Part shown: piece by piece, positions 36,206 to 47,100 of the stretch
How the letters are laid out: each line of letters starts with the position of its first letter
How positions within the stretch are numbered: the stretch's first letter is position 1
From: Acidobacteriaceae bacterium
Lineage (GTDB): Bacteria; Acidobacteriota; Terriglobia; Terriglobales; Acidobacteriaceae
Length of the DNA stretch: 64,000 nucleotides
Direction of reading: 5' to 3'
NCBI GenBank assembly: GCA_025462885.1
Contig: JAOAPN010000003.1
Coordinates: forward strand, 186,001-250,000
Translations under genes and position numbers: made by a program
The notes under the pieces: generated by a model
The model's input: only the letters and a program-made list of their open reading frames with translations
The model's database searches: none
What the model was told of the DNA's origin: nothing

Positions 36206-39200
36206 ATGCCGCTTGCCTCGGTTTCCTCGGTCGTCCCACAAGCCGCGCTGGCAATTCCTGCTTCGCTGGCGTGGGCGCATCCTGTCACAGCCGAGTGGTT
36301 CCTGACGAAGTTCGGTTCTCCGACTGAGCCGCAGGAGCATGGGTGGCCGGCGATTCTGGCTGGGAACACGACGCTTATCTCTGCCCCGACCGGCTCCGGT
36401 AAGACCCTGGCTGCGTTTCTCGTCTGTATTGATCAGCTTCTGCGCCACGCCATCGACGGCAACCTTGCGCCTTGTACGCAGGTGGTTTATGTCAGCCCGC
36501 TCAAGGCTCTCTCGAACGATGTCCAGAAGAATCTGGATGGTCCCCTTCGCGAGATTCAGCAGTTAGCGTTGGAGCGGGGCTATCTCTCGTCCGAGATTCG
36601 GACCGGCGTCCGCACGGGCGACACGCTGACCAAAGAGCGTGCCGCGATGCTGCGTAATCCGCCGCACATCCTCGTAACCACTCCCGAGTCCCTCTACATT
36701 CTGCTGACCGCCGGCAAGAGCAGGGAACACCTGCGCCATGTGCGGACGGTGATCGTCGATGAGATTCACGCCGTCGCCGATGACAAACGCGGAGCGCACC
36801 TGGCTCTCTCGCTCGAACGCCTCGATGCCCTGGTCATGGGCGAAAATCGCCTGAGTCCGGGTTCCTATCTCACCGGTCTTGCTACGCCGCCGCTGCGTAT
36901 TGGACTGTCGGCGACGCAGAATCCTATCTCGCTGGTCGCCGACTTTCTAACCGGCTGCCGCGAGGGTCGAAGCCCTGCGACCGTCATCCAGGTGGGCCAG
37001 CGCCGCCACCTGGACCTTGCCATCGAAGTTCCCAGCGATGCGTTGAGCGCCGTGACCACCAACGGCATGTGGTCGGAGATCTTCGATAAGCTGGCCGCGC
37101 ATGCTGAGAATCATCGCTCTACCCTGGTCTTCGTCAACACGCGCCGCCTGGTGGAGAAAATTTCATTTGAACTTAGCTCGCGCCTTGGCTCGGAGCACGT
37201 CGCTGCCCACCATGGCTCGCTCTCCCGAACGCTTCGACTCGACGCCGAGCAGCGCCTGAAGAACGGCGAGATCAAGATCCTTATCGCCACCGCCTCGCTA
37301 GAGCTTGGAATCGACATTGGAGATATCGACCTTGTCTGCCAAATCGCGAGCACGCGTGCCGTTGCGGTTGCGATGCAGCGTGTCGGCCGGGCCGGTCACT
37401 GGCGCGGCGCTATCCCGAAAGGACGTCTGTTCGCGACGACGCGCGACGACCTGATGGAGCAGGCAGCGCTGGTCCAGAAGATGCGTGCCGGGGAACTGGA
37501 CAAACTTGAGATTCCGGACCAGCCTACGGACGTGTTGATGCAGCAGATTGTGGCCTGCTGCGGGGCGGAGCCGTGGGAGTCTGAGACGCTCTTCGAGGTG
37601 CTGCGGCGCGCCTATCCGTATCGCAACCTGACGCGGCAGCACTTCGACGAGTTGCTCGCGTTGCTGACCGATGGCATCGAATCCAGCCGTGGACGTTATG
37701 GCGCGTATCTGCTGCACGACACGATCCAGGGGCACCTGCACCCTCGACGCGGCGCTCGGATGATTGCGATTTCTAACGGCGGAGCAATTCCAGACACCGC
37801 GCTCTTCAATGTCATATTGCAACCGGAAGGGATACAAATTGCAACGCTCGACGAGCACTTTGCTGTGGACTCTTCGGCGGGCGACGTGATTCTACTTGGC
37901 AATACAAGCTGGCGTATTCAGCGTGTCGAGGCGGTAGGTCGCGTCCTCGTCGAAGACGCTCATGGTGCGCCTCCAAGTCTTCCGTTCTGGGAGGGCGAAG
38001 CTCCGCAGCGCACGGCGGTGCTATCGAGTGGCGTGGGAGAACTGCGCGAGCAGATTGCTGCGCTCACTCCCAATGTGCCTCCCGCATACGTGACGCCGGC
38101 GCAGCCCGAGGTTGCCGCTGCGATTCACTGGCTCACCGAAGCCTGCGGGGTATGTCCGTCGGGTGCATTGCAACTCATCGCTTACATCGTCGCGGGCCGT
38201 GCCGTGCTCGGAGCCGTTCCGTCGAAGACGACGATCATCGCCGAACGCTTCTTCGACGAGGGCGGCGGCATGCAACTCATCCTGCATGCGCCCTTTGGTG
38301 GCCGCATCAACAAGGCCTGGGGCCTTGCGTTGCGCAAACGGTTCTGCCGCGGCTTCAACTTCGAGTTGCAGGCTGCTGCAACCGACAACGGCATTAACAT
38401 TGCGCTCGCGGAGCAACACTCCTTTCCTCTCTCCGACGTATTCCAGTTCCTGACGGAGCACACTGCGAAGGAACTACTGGAGCAGGCCGCAATCGTCAGC
38501 CCGATCTTCAAAAACCGCTGGCGCTGGGCCGCCGGACGCAGCCTGCAACTGCTGCGTTTTTCGAAGGGGAAGCGAATCGCGCCGCAGATCCAGCGAACCC
38601 GTTCCGAAGACCTGATGGCCAACGTGTTTCCGCAGGCTGCGGCGTGTTTTGAGACGATCGTCGGAGACATCCAGATTCCGGATCACCCGTTGGTCAACGA
38701 GGTCATGAAAGATGTGTTGCAGGAGGCGATGGACCTCGAAGGTCTGATCGAAGTATTGAAGGGAATCAAGGATGGAAGCATCCGCTGCCTGGCGGTGGAT
38801 ACGCCGGTACCCTCGCAGTTCGCGCATGAACTCCTCAACGCCAATCCTTACGCTTTCCTCGATGAGGCGGGTCTGGAAGAGCGCCGCGCCCGCGCCACTA
38901 ACACCCGTAAAGGCCTGCCCGATAGCGTTGCGGATGGAGCCGGCAGGCTGGATCAGCACGCCATCGATACGGTACGCCGCGAGTGCTGGCCGGACCTGCG
39001 CGACGAGCATGAGCTGCACGATCTTCTGCAAGGGCTGGTGGCGCTCCCATTGGCTGCGCTCGACTCCGATAACGCGCGCCACTGGCCGACCTTCTACGAA
39101 CGGTTGAGAGCCACGGGCCGCGCCACCGCCATCGATTGCGCCGGGACGCCTTGCTGGGTTGCGACGGAGTGGATCGCCCATGCTCATGCACTCTGGTTTG

Positions 39201-40681
39201 AAACGGATAAAGATACACTTTCGGTTACAAAAAAAGCGGCTCTAAAGCAATGCGTTCAAGGTTGGTTACAAATATTGGGACCGACGACTACGGCTTCCTT
39301 TGCAGAGTGGCTTGCACTTGAACCCGTTGCCGTCTTTCAGGCGTTTCTTGCGATGGAGATGCAGGGTATCCTGATGCGGGGAGCTTTCGAGAGTCCCGCT
39401 ACTACGGAAGATCACCAGGTGGAATGGTGTGAACGGCGCATCCTGCAGCGGATTCACCGGCTTACCCTCAGTACGCTCCGCAAGCAGGTCGAAGCTGTTA
39501 CTCCTGCTGTTTATATGCGGTGGCTGCTCCACTGGCAGCACCTCGCTCCCCAGACCCAGCTCTCTGGGGAGGAAGGGGTCCTCGCAGCGCTACAGCAGTT
39601 GGAAGGCTTTGAAGCACCTGCCGTCGAATGGGAGCGCACTCTGCTGCCGGCTCGAGTTGCCGACTACGATCCGCGTCATCTGGATGCGCTTTGCCTCTCG
39701 GGCGCGGTGGGCTGGGGGCGTGTCTCCCCGCATCCCGCATGGTCGGCCGGCGATGGCGCTGCGCCGCGGCGAGTGATTCCAACGAACGCTGCTCCTATTG
39801 CCTTCTACGTGCGTGAGTCGGCGGACTGGCTGCCGCATGCGCTGGCACAGCAGTCGGTCGAAGAGGCCAAGCTCGCCGCTGCTTTGAGCCCGGAGGCTCT
39901 GCAGATTCGCACCCTCTTGCAGCAGCGCGGGGCCTGTTTTTCGAATGACATTCAGCGGATCGCAAACTTTACGCGGGTACAGACACAGCGAGCTCTGTGG
40001 GAGCTCGCCACCGCCGGACTTGCGGCTGCGGACGGGTTCGACCAACTTCGCATCATGATGGATCCACATCGCAAGCCGCCGACGTCCGATGCTCCCGGCA
40101 AGCGGGTCGCGCGCAGCTCTGCCGGCCGCTGGTCATTGCTTTCGGAAGAGTCCGATGTGACTCTTTCCCCGATCGAGCGGGCCCGCCGCACGGATGCAGC
40201 GCATGAATCCGCTGCGAAGATGCTGCTTGCCCGGTATGGCATCGTCTTTCGTGATCTGCTGATCCGCGAATCGAACGCGCCGAAGTGGCGCGACCTCCTC
40301 GGTATTCTCCGCCGGCTCGAAGCGCGGGGCGAGGTCCGGGGCGGACGCTTCGTCTCCGGTTTTGGCGGCGAGCAATTCGCTCTTCCCGAGGCGGTTGATT
40401 CGTTGCGCGCCGCTCGCACGCGTGAATGCTCGGCCCTCATCACGGTCGCGGCGGCCGATCCTATCAACCTCGCCGGCATCGTAATTCCTGGCGACCGCAT
40501 CGCTGCGGTGCCCGGAAAATCGGTTCAGTATCGCAACGGCAGTCTTCATCTCGAAGACGGTCAAGCACCAACCGCCGAGACACAGCACAAGCCGAAGCGA
40601 GCAAACCGCTTCAGCGGCGCGGACTCTGTGCCCACTCCGATCCCGCCCGTTCCTCTGGGGGAACTAAGATTATTTCAGTGA
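36206..40681 (+). CDS. lhr: Lhr-like large DEAD/DEAH helicase
   Basis: A 1491-aa Large helicase-related protein. N-terminal superfamily-2 core: Walker A in APTGSGKT (about 53-62), VVYVSPLKALSNDVQ, the DEIH box in VDEIHAVADDKRG (~186-189), LSATQN, and motif VI in QRVGRAGHWRG (~392). A winged-helix and Lhr core and a long C-terminal domain follow. Family members unwind or anneal nucleic acids in DNA repair (3'-to-5' helicase). The ATG at 36206 follows an AGG. The stop TGA overlaps the ATG of the next gene by one base, so they are coupled. Confidence 0.94.
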   Translation: MPLASVSSVVPQAALAIPASLAWAHPVTAEWFLTKFGSPTEPQEHGWPAILAGNTTLISAPTGSGKTLAAFLVCIDQLLRHAIDGNLAPCTQVVYVSPLKALSNDVQKNLDGPLREIQQLALERGYLSSEIRTGVRTGDTLTKERAAMLRNPPHILVTTPESLYILLTAGKSREHLRHVRTVIVDEIHAVADDKRGAHLALSLERLDALVMGENRLSPGSYLTGLATPPLRIGLSATQNPISLVADFLTGCREGRSPATVIQVGQRRHLDLAIEVPSDALSAVTTNGMWSEIFDKLAAHAENHRSTLVFVNTRRLVEKISFELSSRLGSEHVAAHHGSLSRTLRLDAEQRLKNGEIKILIATASLELGIDIGDIDLVCQIASTRAVAVAMQRVGRAGHWRGAIPKGRLFATTRDDLMEQAALVQKMRAGELDKLEIPDQPTDVLMQQIVACCGAEPWESETLFEVLRRAYPYRNLTRQHFDELLALLTDGIESSRGRYGAYLLHDTIQGHLHPRRGARMIAISNGGAIPDTALFNVILQPEGIQIATLDEHFAVDSSAGDVILLGNTSWRIQRVEAVGRVLVEDAHGAPPSLPFWEGEAPQRTAVLSSGVGELREQIAALTPNVPPAYVTPAQPEVAAAIHWLTEACGVCPSGALQLIAYIVAGRAVLGAVPSKTTIIAERFFDEGGGMQLILHAPFGGRINKAWGLALRKRFCRGFNFELQAAATDNGINIALAEQHSFPLSDVFQFLTEHTAKELLEQAAIVSPIFKNRWRWAAGRSLQLLRFSKGKRIAPQIQRTRSEDLMANVFPQAAACFETIVGDIQIPDHPLVNEVMKDVLQEAMDLEGLIEVLKGIKDGSIRCLAVDTPVPSQFAHELLNANPYAFLDEAGLEERRARATNTRKGLPDSVADGAGRLDQHAIDTVRRECWPDLRDEHELHDLLQGLVALPLAALDSDNARHWPTFYERLRATGRATAIDCAGTPCWVATEWIAHAHALWFETDKDTLSVTKKAALKQCVQGWLQILGPTTTASFAEWLALEPVAVFQAFLAMEMQGILMRGAFESPATTEDHQVEWCERRILQRIHRLTLSTLRKQVEAVTPAVYMRWLLHWQHLAPQTQLSGEEGVLAALQQLEGFEAPAVEWERTLLPARVADYDPRHLDALCLSGAVGWGRVSPHPAWSAGDGAAPRRVIPTNAAPIAFYVRESADWLPHALAQQSVEEAKLAAALSPEALQIRTLLQQRGACFSNDIQRIANFTRVQTQRALWELATAGLAAADGFDQLRIMMDPHRKPPTSDAPGKRVARSSAGRWSLLSEESDVTLSPIERARRTDAAHESAAKMLLARYGIVFRDLLIRESNAPKWRDLLGILRRLEARGEVRGGRFVSGFGGEQFALPEAVDSLRAARTRECSALITVAAADPINLAGIVIPGDRIAAVPGKSVQYRNGSLHLEDGQAPTAETQHKPKRANRFSGADSVPTPIPPVPLGELRLFQ

Positions 40682-40854
40682 TGTCTGACCCCACCCAACG
40701 CGCTCCAGAAGAGGAATCCGGTCCCGAGTCACCAGGCGAACTGGCACCGGAGGACTTCTACTATGAAGGCCCCTACCTCGTCTTCACGGCGGCCTATCAC
40801 CTGAAACGCGGCTATTGCTGCAACTCCGACTGCCGTCACTGTCCGTATAAGTAG
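40681..40854 (+). CDS. DUF5522 miniprotein (cysteine-rich)
   Basis: A 57-aa protein starting MSDPTQRAPEEESGPESPGE, with the family core LAPEDFYYEGPYLVFTAAYHLKRGYCC, then SDCRHCPYK. The four cysteines (GYCCNSDCRHC) look like a metal or Fe-S site, and the family is DUF5522. It starts in the lhr stop codon, so it is translationally coupled to the helicase and may work with it. Function is unknown. Confidence 0.85.
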   Translation: MSDPTQRAPEEESGPESPGELAPEDFYYEGPYLVFTAAYHLKRGYCCNSDCRHCPYK

Positions 40855-40862
40855 CTCGGACC

Positions 40863-41807
40863 CTACTGGTTTGTCGCAGAAGCCGACTGGATGGTTGGGG
40901 CAGATCCGGCCGTAACGCCCGCCTGGGGTGCGCGCAGGGCTTTCGCATTCTGCGCCAGGATCAGCACGCGCGGATCATTCTTATAGGTTGCCAGGAGCTT
41001 GTCTTTCGCTATCTCCGCTGTGATGTCCATCCCTGCTTCGCTCGCCATCGAAAGGGAGTGCAGCATCTCCTCGATGTTTCCCTGCTCGGCGAAGTTCTTG
41101 GCCATCTCAAAGCAGAAACGTGCCCGGTCCTGAGGCGAGAGAACATGGGCCGACACTCCGGTCGAACTGGACTTGGTGAAGATATCCGGATCCATCTTCA
41201 GCGCGGTCGCGATCTCTTTTCGCGCCTTCTTATATTCCTTTTGGTCGAAGTATGCCATCCCAAGATTGGAGTGATAGATCGCGGCTTTCTTGTCCAGCTT
41301 GATGGATTTCTTATAGTCGCCGATGGCCGACCCATAATCGTGGCTGATGTACTCCGTCGCTGCCAGGTCGTTCCAAGCCTCCGCGTCCTTTTTATTCAAC
41401 TTGACGGCTTTTTGAAAGTACAACTGGGCGAGGACGATATTCCGCAGCTCCAGATGGGTCACCCCCATCTTTTTGTAGACCATCTCAGCATCCGCACCGC
41501 GCTTCAGCGCATAGCCGTAAAACTCCAGTGCATCTTCAGGGAACCGTCGTGCCCGCAGAATGTCGGCTTGCATCTCGAGGTCGCTTGCCTTGGCGGTGTT
41601 GGGGTCGGGAAGATGCTTTTCGATGCTCGCCCACTCGGGATTCAGGTGAGCGGGTCTCCGGTTCGATTCCAGACTTGCCCATTGCTGATTGAGCTGCGGG
41701 GCGTGCTGCGGGACAGGTGCTGAGAACTGAGCGAGTAAGGAAACCGGAAGGATCAGAAGGGAGATGGAGGCGAGAAGGGAAGGGAGCCGAGCGGATATGA
41801 GGTACAT
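40863..41807 (-). CDS. Secreted TPR-repeat protein
   Basis: A 314-aa protein with a signal peptide (MYLISARLPSLLASISLLIL, cleavage near SLLAQ) and about five tetratricopeptide repeats in residues ~80-250 (for example DALEFYGYALKRGADAEMVY and IYHSNLGMAYFDQKEYKKA). TPRs are protein-interaction scaffolds. The ATG at 41807 sits eight bases after GGAGGG; an upstream in-frame ATG at 41873 is less likely. It is the last gene of a minus-strand run with the VWFA protein, TonB-dependent receptor and DUF5666 protein, probably one operon. Confidence 0.85.
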   Translation of the reverse strand: MYLISARLPSLLASISLLILPVSLLAQFSAPVPQHAPQLNQQWASLESNRRPAHLNPEWASIEKHLPDPNTAKASDLEMQADILRARRFPEDALEFYGYALKRGADAEMVYKKMGVTHLELRNIVLAQLYFQKAVKLNKKDAEAWNDLAATEYISHDYGSAIGDYKKSIKLDKKAAIYHSNLGMAYFDQKEYKKARKEIATALKMDPDIFTKSSSTGVSAHVLSPQDRARFCFEMAKNFAEQGNIEEMLHSLSMASEAGMDITAEIAKDKLLATYKNDPRVLILAQNAKALRAPQAGVTAGSAPTIQSASATNQ

Positions 41808-41909
41808 GACGGAAACCCTCCAAGAGAGTTCGGCCATCATCTTGCTCCCGGTTACGGTTCCTGTCAAGTACACAGCCCCTGCCAGATCAGGGGCGTGGGC
41901 AATGCAGCG

Positions 41910-44135
41910 CTAAGGCGCGATGGCCTTCGCCGGCGGTGGAATCGGAACGGCTCCGGTCGTGGTGGCCGCGGCAATTGGGGCCGCCGGAGCTTGAACCATC
42001 AACGCAAGCCTGGGGAAAGTAAAGCTTCCGCCTGCATCATCAATGACATTCACCTGGCAGACGTAGGTTCCGGGTTTGAGCTGCGCCAGCGGTACATCGA
42101 ACTGGAACGCAACCGCGCCGCGCTCGGGGACGTTGACTGCCGTCGCTTCGACCAGCGGCGTCTCGTAGACCTTCACCCCACCTATCAGGAACTCAATGCT
42201 GGTGAGAACACGAACCGGGCCGCTATCCCGGCGGGTCAGGCCGGGTGACGCAGCGGGGACGGAAGCGCTCTTCGGGTGGCTGGGATCGTAGACTTCGTAC
42301 AGAAAATAAAGGTGTTGATCCTGGCGAAAGACGTGCGGCACATTCGGGATCCACTCAACCCCATCTCGTACCAGTGGATTTCCACCGCCGGGACCGGCCT
42401 TCTTAGTATTGGGGGTCTGCTGGCTGGAGAGCACGATGGAACTGAGCTTCAACGGACTCTTCTTCATGTCCGGAACCTGCAGGTCCGTCTCGAAGCTGCC
42501 CATGCGTCCGGTCTGGTTCTCGCGGACGACGAACTTCAAGTGGTATCGTCCGGGAGCCAGGGTGAATCCGGTCGAGTACTGGATGTTTTTGCGCTGCACC
42601 TGCTGGGCAGCGTCGAGAGCCAGCTTGACGGTATCGCGGATGTTGCCGACGGCAATCCCCTGGGCGTTCTTAACCTGTCCGACGATATCGATGTTGGCTT
42701 TGTCACGATCGCCATTCTTGAGGAACGGAATCTGTGAGCCCGGAACGATCAGTGAGACGGGCACGAAAAAACTGTTGTCGCTCAGGCGGAAGTACAACGC
42801 CTGCAGGTACACCGCGACATCGATTGCAGGGAGGTCGCTGCGCAACTGCTCGGTGAGTTGGAGCTCCCGGTCCTCGGTCTTCGAGTGCTGGAAGTCGGCC
42901 GGTGCATAGTAGCCGGGGCGATAGTCGATCTTCACATCGGATCGGTTCAGCTTGACGGTGAGGTGACGGTAGCTTCCGTCGCGAGCTATATTGCTCGAGC
43001 GGAAACCGACGATGTAGTAGGCCTCGGTATCGTGCTGCACCTGCTGGAAGGCGGGGGCGAAGTCGTTCGAATCGAAGAACGCTTTTCCGCCGGTATCCGA
43101 AGACAGAGTGCCGAGCGTCTCCTGCGAGGCGAAGTTCGAGTTGAGCTGATTCTGCATCGCCATGCCGCTGTAGGCCGCGTTGCCGCGGAGACTTCCGGTC
43201 GAGGCGTTGCCCACGGGCGGGAGCGCTTCGAGCCCGCGCGAGTCGACGCTGTAGATCGCCATGTTCGCCTTGACTGCGGCATTCGTCGCAGCACGCATGC
43301 TGGCCTGATTCTCGATGCCCTGGCGAGTGAGGCCGCCACTGAAGTACAGCATGCTTTTGCGCTGATCGACCCGCTCCAGACTCTTGGCGATGGTTCGGAT
43401 GGCATAGAGTTCGCGGTCCGTGTTGAGGGAGTTGTACTCGCTGTCGTCTGCGGTAAAGCTTGAGCCATCATCGGCCGTTGCGTCGGAGTTGCCACCCTCA
43501 TTGCCGTTCGCGAAGCCGACGCCTTCGCTTCCGTTGTACTTACCCAGACCTTTTACCAAGGCTGTTTTGTCGGACGTGAAGTCCTGATCCATTGTCAACG
43601 AGGTCGAGAGGCTGACGAGTGAGACAAGATCTGCCGGCTGCATCTTTTTGTTGACGTAGTCCTTGCCTGCTTCGACGGCGCGATCGATGTCTTCGGGCTG
43701 CATGCTGCTGAGGTCGAAGAACATGACGATCAGGCGATGGTCACGCAACTGCGCCGGATCGGCCGCGAGGTTGCGGTTCAGCAGGTCGGCGATCGAAGCC
43801 TTACCGCTTACCGTGGTCTTCTCGTTCAACACCGCGGCCTCGTCTACATTCTGGTAGTCGAAGCTGGCGATCTTCTGCGGCTTGCCGTTTTCGAGCACGG
43901 TAAAGTCGCTGGCCTTCAGACCCTTTACGACCGCACCGGTCTTCTTGTCCCGCACGACGACGTTGGTCAGGACGATATCCGTCTGGACCTTCAAGGTGAA
44001 GGTTCCGTCGCTGCCTTGCTGCTGCGCCGTTCCCGCCACTGGCGCGCCAATCAGCAGGCAAGCCATCAAGCCAGCGATCCAATCCCGCGTCGTCTTCGTC
44101 AAGCTACGATCCACCATGTTCTTCAACCGCCTCAT
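41910..44135 (-). CDS. VWFA-related Acidobacterial domain protein
   Basis: A 741-aa exported protein with a signal peptide near LLIGAPVAGTAQQ. The domain of the acidobacterial VWFA-related type is seen in TFTLKVQTDIVLTNVVVRDKKTGAVV, LIVMFFDLSSMQPEDIDRAV and SMLYFSGGLTRQG, followed by beta-rich repeats with GRYHLKFVVRENQTGRMGSFET. The metal-ion-dependent adhesion site seems altered (DLSS), so binding is uncertain. Such proteins belong to large paralogous families in Acidobacteria. An ATG at 44117 is an alternative start. It sits between the TonB-dependent receptor and the TPR gene. Confidence 0.85.
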   Translation of the reverse strand: MRRLKNMVDRSLTKTTRDWIAGLMACLLIGAPVAGTAQQQGSDGTFTLKVQTDIVLTNVVVRDKKTGAVVKGLKASDFTVLENGKPQKIASFDYQNVDEAAVLNEKTTVSGKASIADLLNRNLAADPAQLRDHRLIVMFFDLSSMQPEDIDRAVEAGKDYVNKKMQPADLVSLVSLSTSLTMDQDFTSDKTALVKGLGKYNGSEGVGFANGNEGGNSDATADDGSSFTADDSEYNSLNTDRELYAIRTIAKSLERVDQRKSMLYFSGGLTRQGIENQASMRAATNAAVKANMAIYSVDSRGLEALPPVGNASTGSLRGNAAYSGMAMQNQLNSNFASQETLGTLSSDTGGKAFFDSNDFAPAFQQVQHDTEAYYIVGFRSSNIARDGSYRHLTVKLNRSDVKIDYRPGYYAPADFQHSKTEDRELQLTEQLRSDLPAIDVAVYLQALYFRLSDNSFFVPVSLIVPGSQIPFLKNGDRDKANIDIVGQVKNAQGIAVGNIRDTVKLALDAAQQVQRKNIQYSTGFTLAPGRYHLKFVVRENQTGRMGSFETDLQVPDMKKSPLKLSSIVLSSQQTPNTKKAGPGGGNPLVRDGVEWIPNVPHVFRQDQHLYFLYEVYDPSHPKSASVPAASPGLTRRDSGPVRVLTSIEFLIGGVKVYETPLVEATAVNVPERGAVAFQFDVPLAQLKPGTYVCQVNVIDDAGGSFTFPRLALMVQAPAAPIAAATTTGAVPIPPPAKAIAP

Positions 44136-44186
44136 CGTGCCTAAAGCTGTTCACTCACCACTACCAACTCACCACTACCAACTGTT

Positions 44187-47100
44187 TTAAAACCGGTACC
44201 GCGCCAGCAAGGTGATCTGCCGCATCGAGGCTGCATTCGTCACGCGCCCGAAGGTGGGGGAGTTCACGGTGGTATCGATGCCCGAGTATTGCACCGTGTT
44301 CAACGCATTGGCAGCAGTCAGCCGCGCCTCGAAGGAGCGGGTCTCGCCGAGGTTGACGGTGCGTGCCAGCGACATATTGACGCTCACCGTTCCTGGCCCT
44401 GCGATCGAGTTGCGCGACGCCGTTCCATAGCCATTCGCCGGAGTCGCAAATGCAGCCTTGTTGAACCAGATGCCGCGCGTGGCTGCCCCGGCGATCGGCT
44501 GGGTGAACACCCGGTCCGGCCGCAGGGTGTAGGTTCCGCCCGCCGCGATCTGTGCCGAGGTTGAGTTGTACTTCGGCGTATAGAACGTGCCCGAGGCAAA
44601 CGTATAGTCGCCCGAGACCGAGAAGCCATCCAGCGCCTTCGACCACAAGCCACCCTTGGCAAGGAAGGCGCGGTTCGGACCGAAGGGCAGTTCGATCACC
44701 CAGTTTCCATTGATTTTGTGCCGCACATCGAAGGAGGAATTGCTCTCCTCCAGATCCAGTCGCTGGTCGTTCTGCGCCGTGCTCTGCGAGCCGCCGCCAA
44801 TAGAGGAAGCGTTGTCGATCGAATGCCCATACTGATAGGTCGCCTGCAGGGAGATACCCTTCTGCATCCGCTTGCGTAGATTGATGGCGAGAGCGTTCTG
44901 CCGCGAGAAGCCGACCGAGTCTTCATACGTGAAGGCCTGCGCGTCGCTGGTCGTTACGCTGTTCGCGGTGTGGTTCGGCGCGCGGACCATATCGAGGTTT
45001 CCGCCGAGCGAGCCGTTATAGCCAACGTTCATCACGATGCCCATGGGGAACGAACGTTGGATGTCGAGGTTCCAGACCTGCACGTTCCCGAGCCTGTAGT
45101 TCTTGTTGACTGCGTAGTTGTTCTGCACCGACGTGTTCGAACATCCGAACCCATTGGCAAGCGTCATGTTCGCTTGCGTGCATCCTGTCGCGCTTGTAGT
45201 TGTGGCGAGCACATTCGTCTGGGTCAACGCAAAGGGCGGCTGGAACGCCAGCGACTGTGCGAAGGTCGCGAACTGGCCGGTGTTGTAGTTGATGCCGTAG
45301 CCTGTCCGCACCACGGTTTGCTTGAGGAACTTCGGTCTCCACGCGATGCCGATCCGCGGCGAATACATACTGCGATCCGGGTTCACCAGCGAGCGCGGAT
45401 AGCTGCCGCTATAGGTTCCCGTAGCGTTGGGAAGCACCGCCGCTACCTGGGTAAAGTCGGCGTTGTGATCCAGATTCACCAGCCGATTGTTCTTCTCCAC
45501 GTAGGGCGAGAAGTACTCATAGCGCAGCCCCACATTCAAGGTTACGTTCGCGAGAATCCGAAAGTCGTCCTGCGCGTACCAGTCGAAGACGTTGGCGCGC
45601 AGATAGATCTTCGAGAGCCCCGCCTGGATCTTGGTCTGCTGCGGTAGCCCAAGCAGATAATCCGCAAAGCCGGAGCCTGAAGGGGCCTGTCCAGTCCGTG
45701 TGCTGCTGGCTTGCTGATCTGTGGGGCTCTCGGTGGTGTAGCCGGAGAAGACGAACGTGCCCAGCACATTATTTCCGCCGACCGAGTCCGCGTGGATGCG
45801 CCGGAAGTCTACGCCAAAGCGCATATTGTGCTTCTTGTGGCTCCAGCTTACGAAGTTCGAGAAGGAGATCGTCTGGTTGATTCCATCCCGTGGTGTGACA
45901 GTCGTCGCGCCGGTGAATCCTGTGATCGAGAGGCTCGGCAGGCCGTAGTAGAACTTCGGATCAGCCAGCCCGGCGGTCTGGCTGGGGATGGAGACGCCCG
46001 CCACGGACGCCGGATTCACGGCAGTATTCGTAAAGTAGTTGGTGGTGGTGGTGTGGGCGCGGTTCCAGTTCAGCGTGGCGTTGTTGTTCAGGCGTCCGTA
46101 GCCGACGGTGTAGCCCGCCGAGATTCCATACCCGTCCGTAGCGCTGCTTCCACCAAGCGCTGCGAAGAGGTTCCGGCTATCGGTGGCGCTGTGCGAGTAG
46201 CTTCCGTTGAAGTTGATGTTCTGCCGCAGCGTCTTGGAGGTTGCGGCCTGTCGGCGGCCTCCGCCTCCTCCACCGCCTCCCGTGCCTCTCCCGCCAAAGC
46301 CGCCCGCCTGCCCGAAATTCCGCACGAAGCGGAGGGACGCCTGCGTAGCGTTTTGTCCGGCAGTCGTGATCGTCTGGTAGTTGTAGACCGAGGTGCCCGC
46401 GATAGGAACGTTCGGGGCAGGGTAGTAGGCCAGCAGAGCCTGCGACTGCGCCGAAATCCGGTTCGCGCAGATGACATTCAGCGCACCGTTGCAGTTGAAC
46501 TGCTGCCCGGTTGCGGGGTCATAGATAGGTACGCCGAGCTGCGAGAAGTCTCCGCCACGCTGCGCGACGGTTGGTACCGTTCCGTAGAGATTCTGCGGAT
46601 TCAGATTGCGCTGCCCGGTCAGATTGAAAAAGATGAACTGCTTCGAGCTGGCCTTGACCAATCCCGGGATTGAGGGAGAGCCGGTGAAGCTGACCCCGAA
46701 GCGATTCGAACTGTAGGAAGGCTTCACCACGGGAGCGCCATTCAGAGAGAAGTTCGTGGCGTTGAGAGCACCATTTCCGCCCTGGTAGAAGATTGCTCCA
46801 TGCGGCTGGGTCGGATTGAAACCGCGGAAGCCACCGCCGCCGCCACCGCCCCGTCCTCCGCGACCTCCGCCCCCTGGGCCACCCGGCCCTCCGCCGAAGC
46901 CGCCCGGTCCCATCATCACTCCCAGCATTCCAACCACGGCGTTCGCCATGTCGGCCTGAGCGCCGCCATTGCGCTGTGCCTGGGCGACGGCGTCCTCGAC
47001 GCGCTGCCAGATCTCGTCTTCATTGAAGTTCGCCAGTCCGTTCGTCTGTCCCATGGCTCCGCTGACAGCGACTGAGTCTGTTGCTGCTGCCTCGCCGCCG

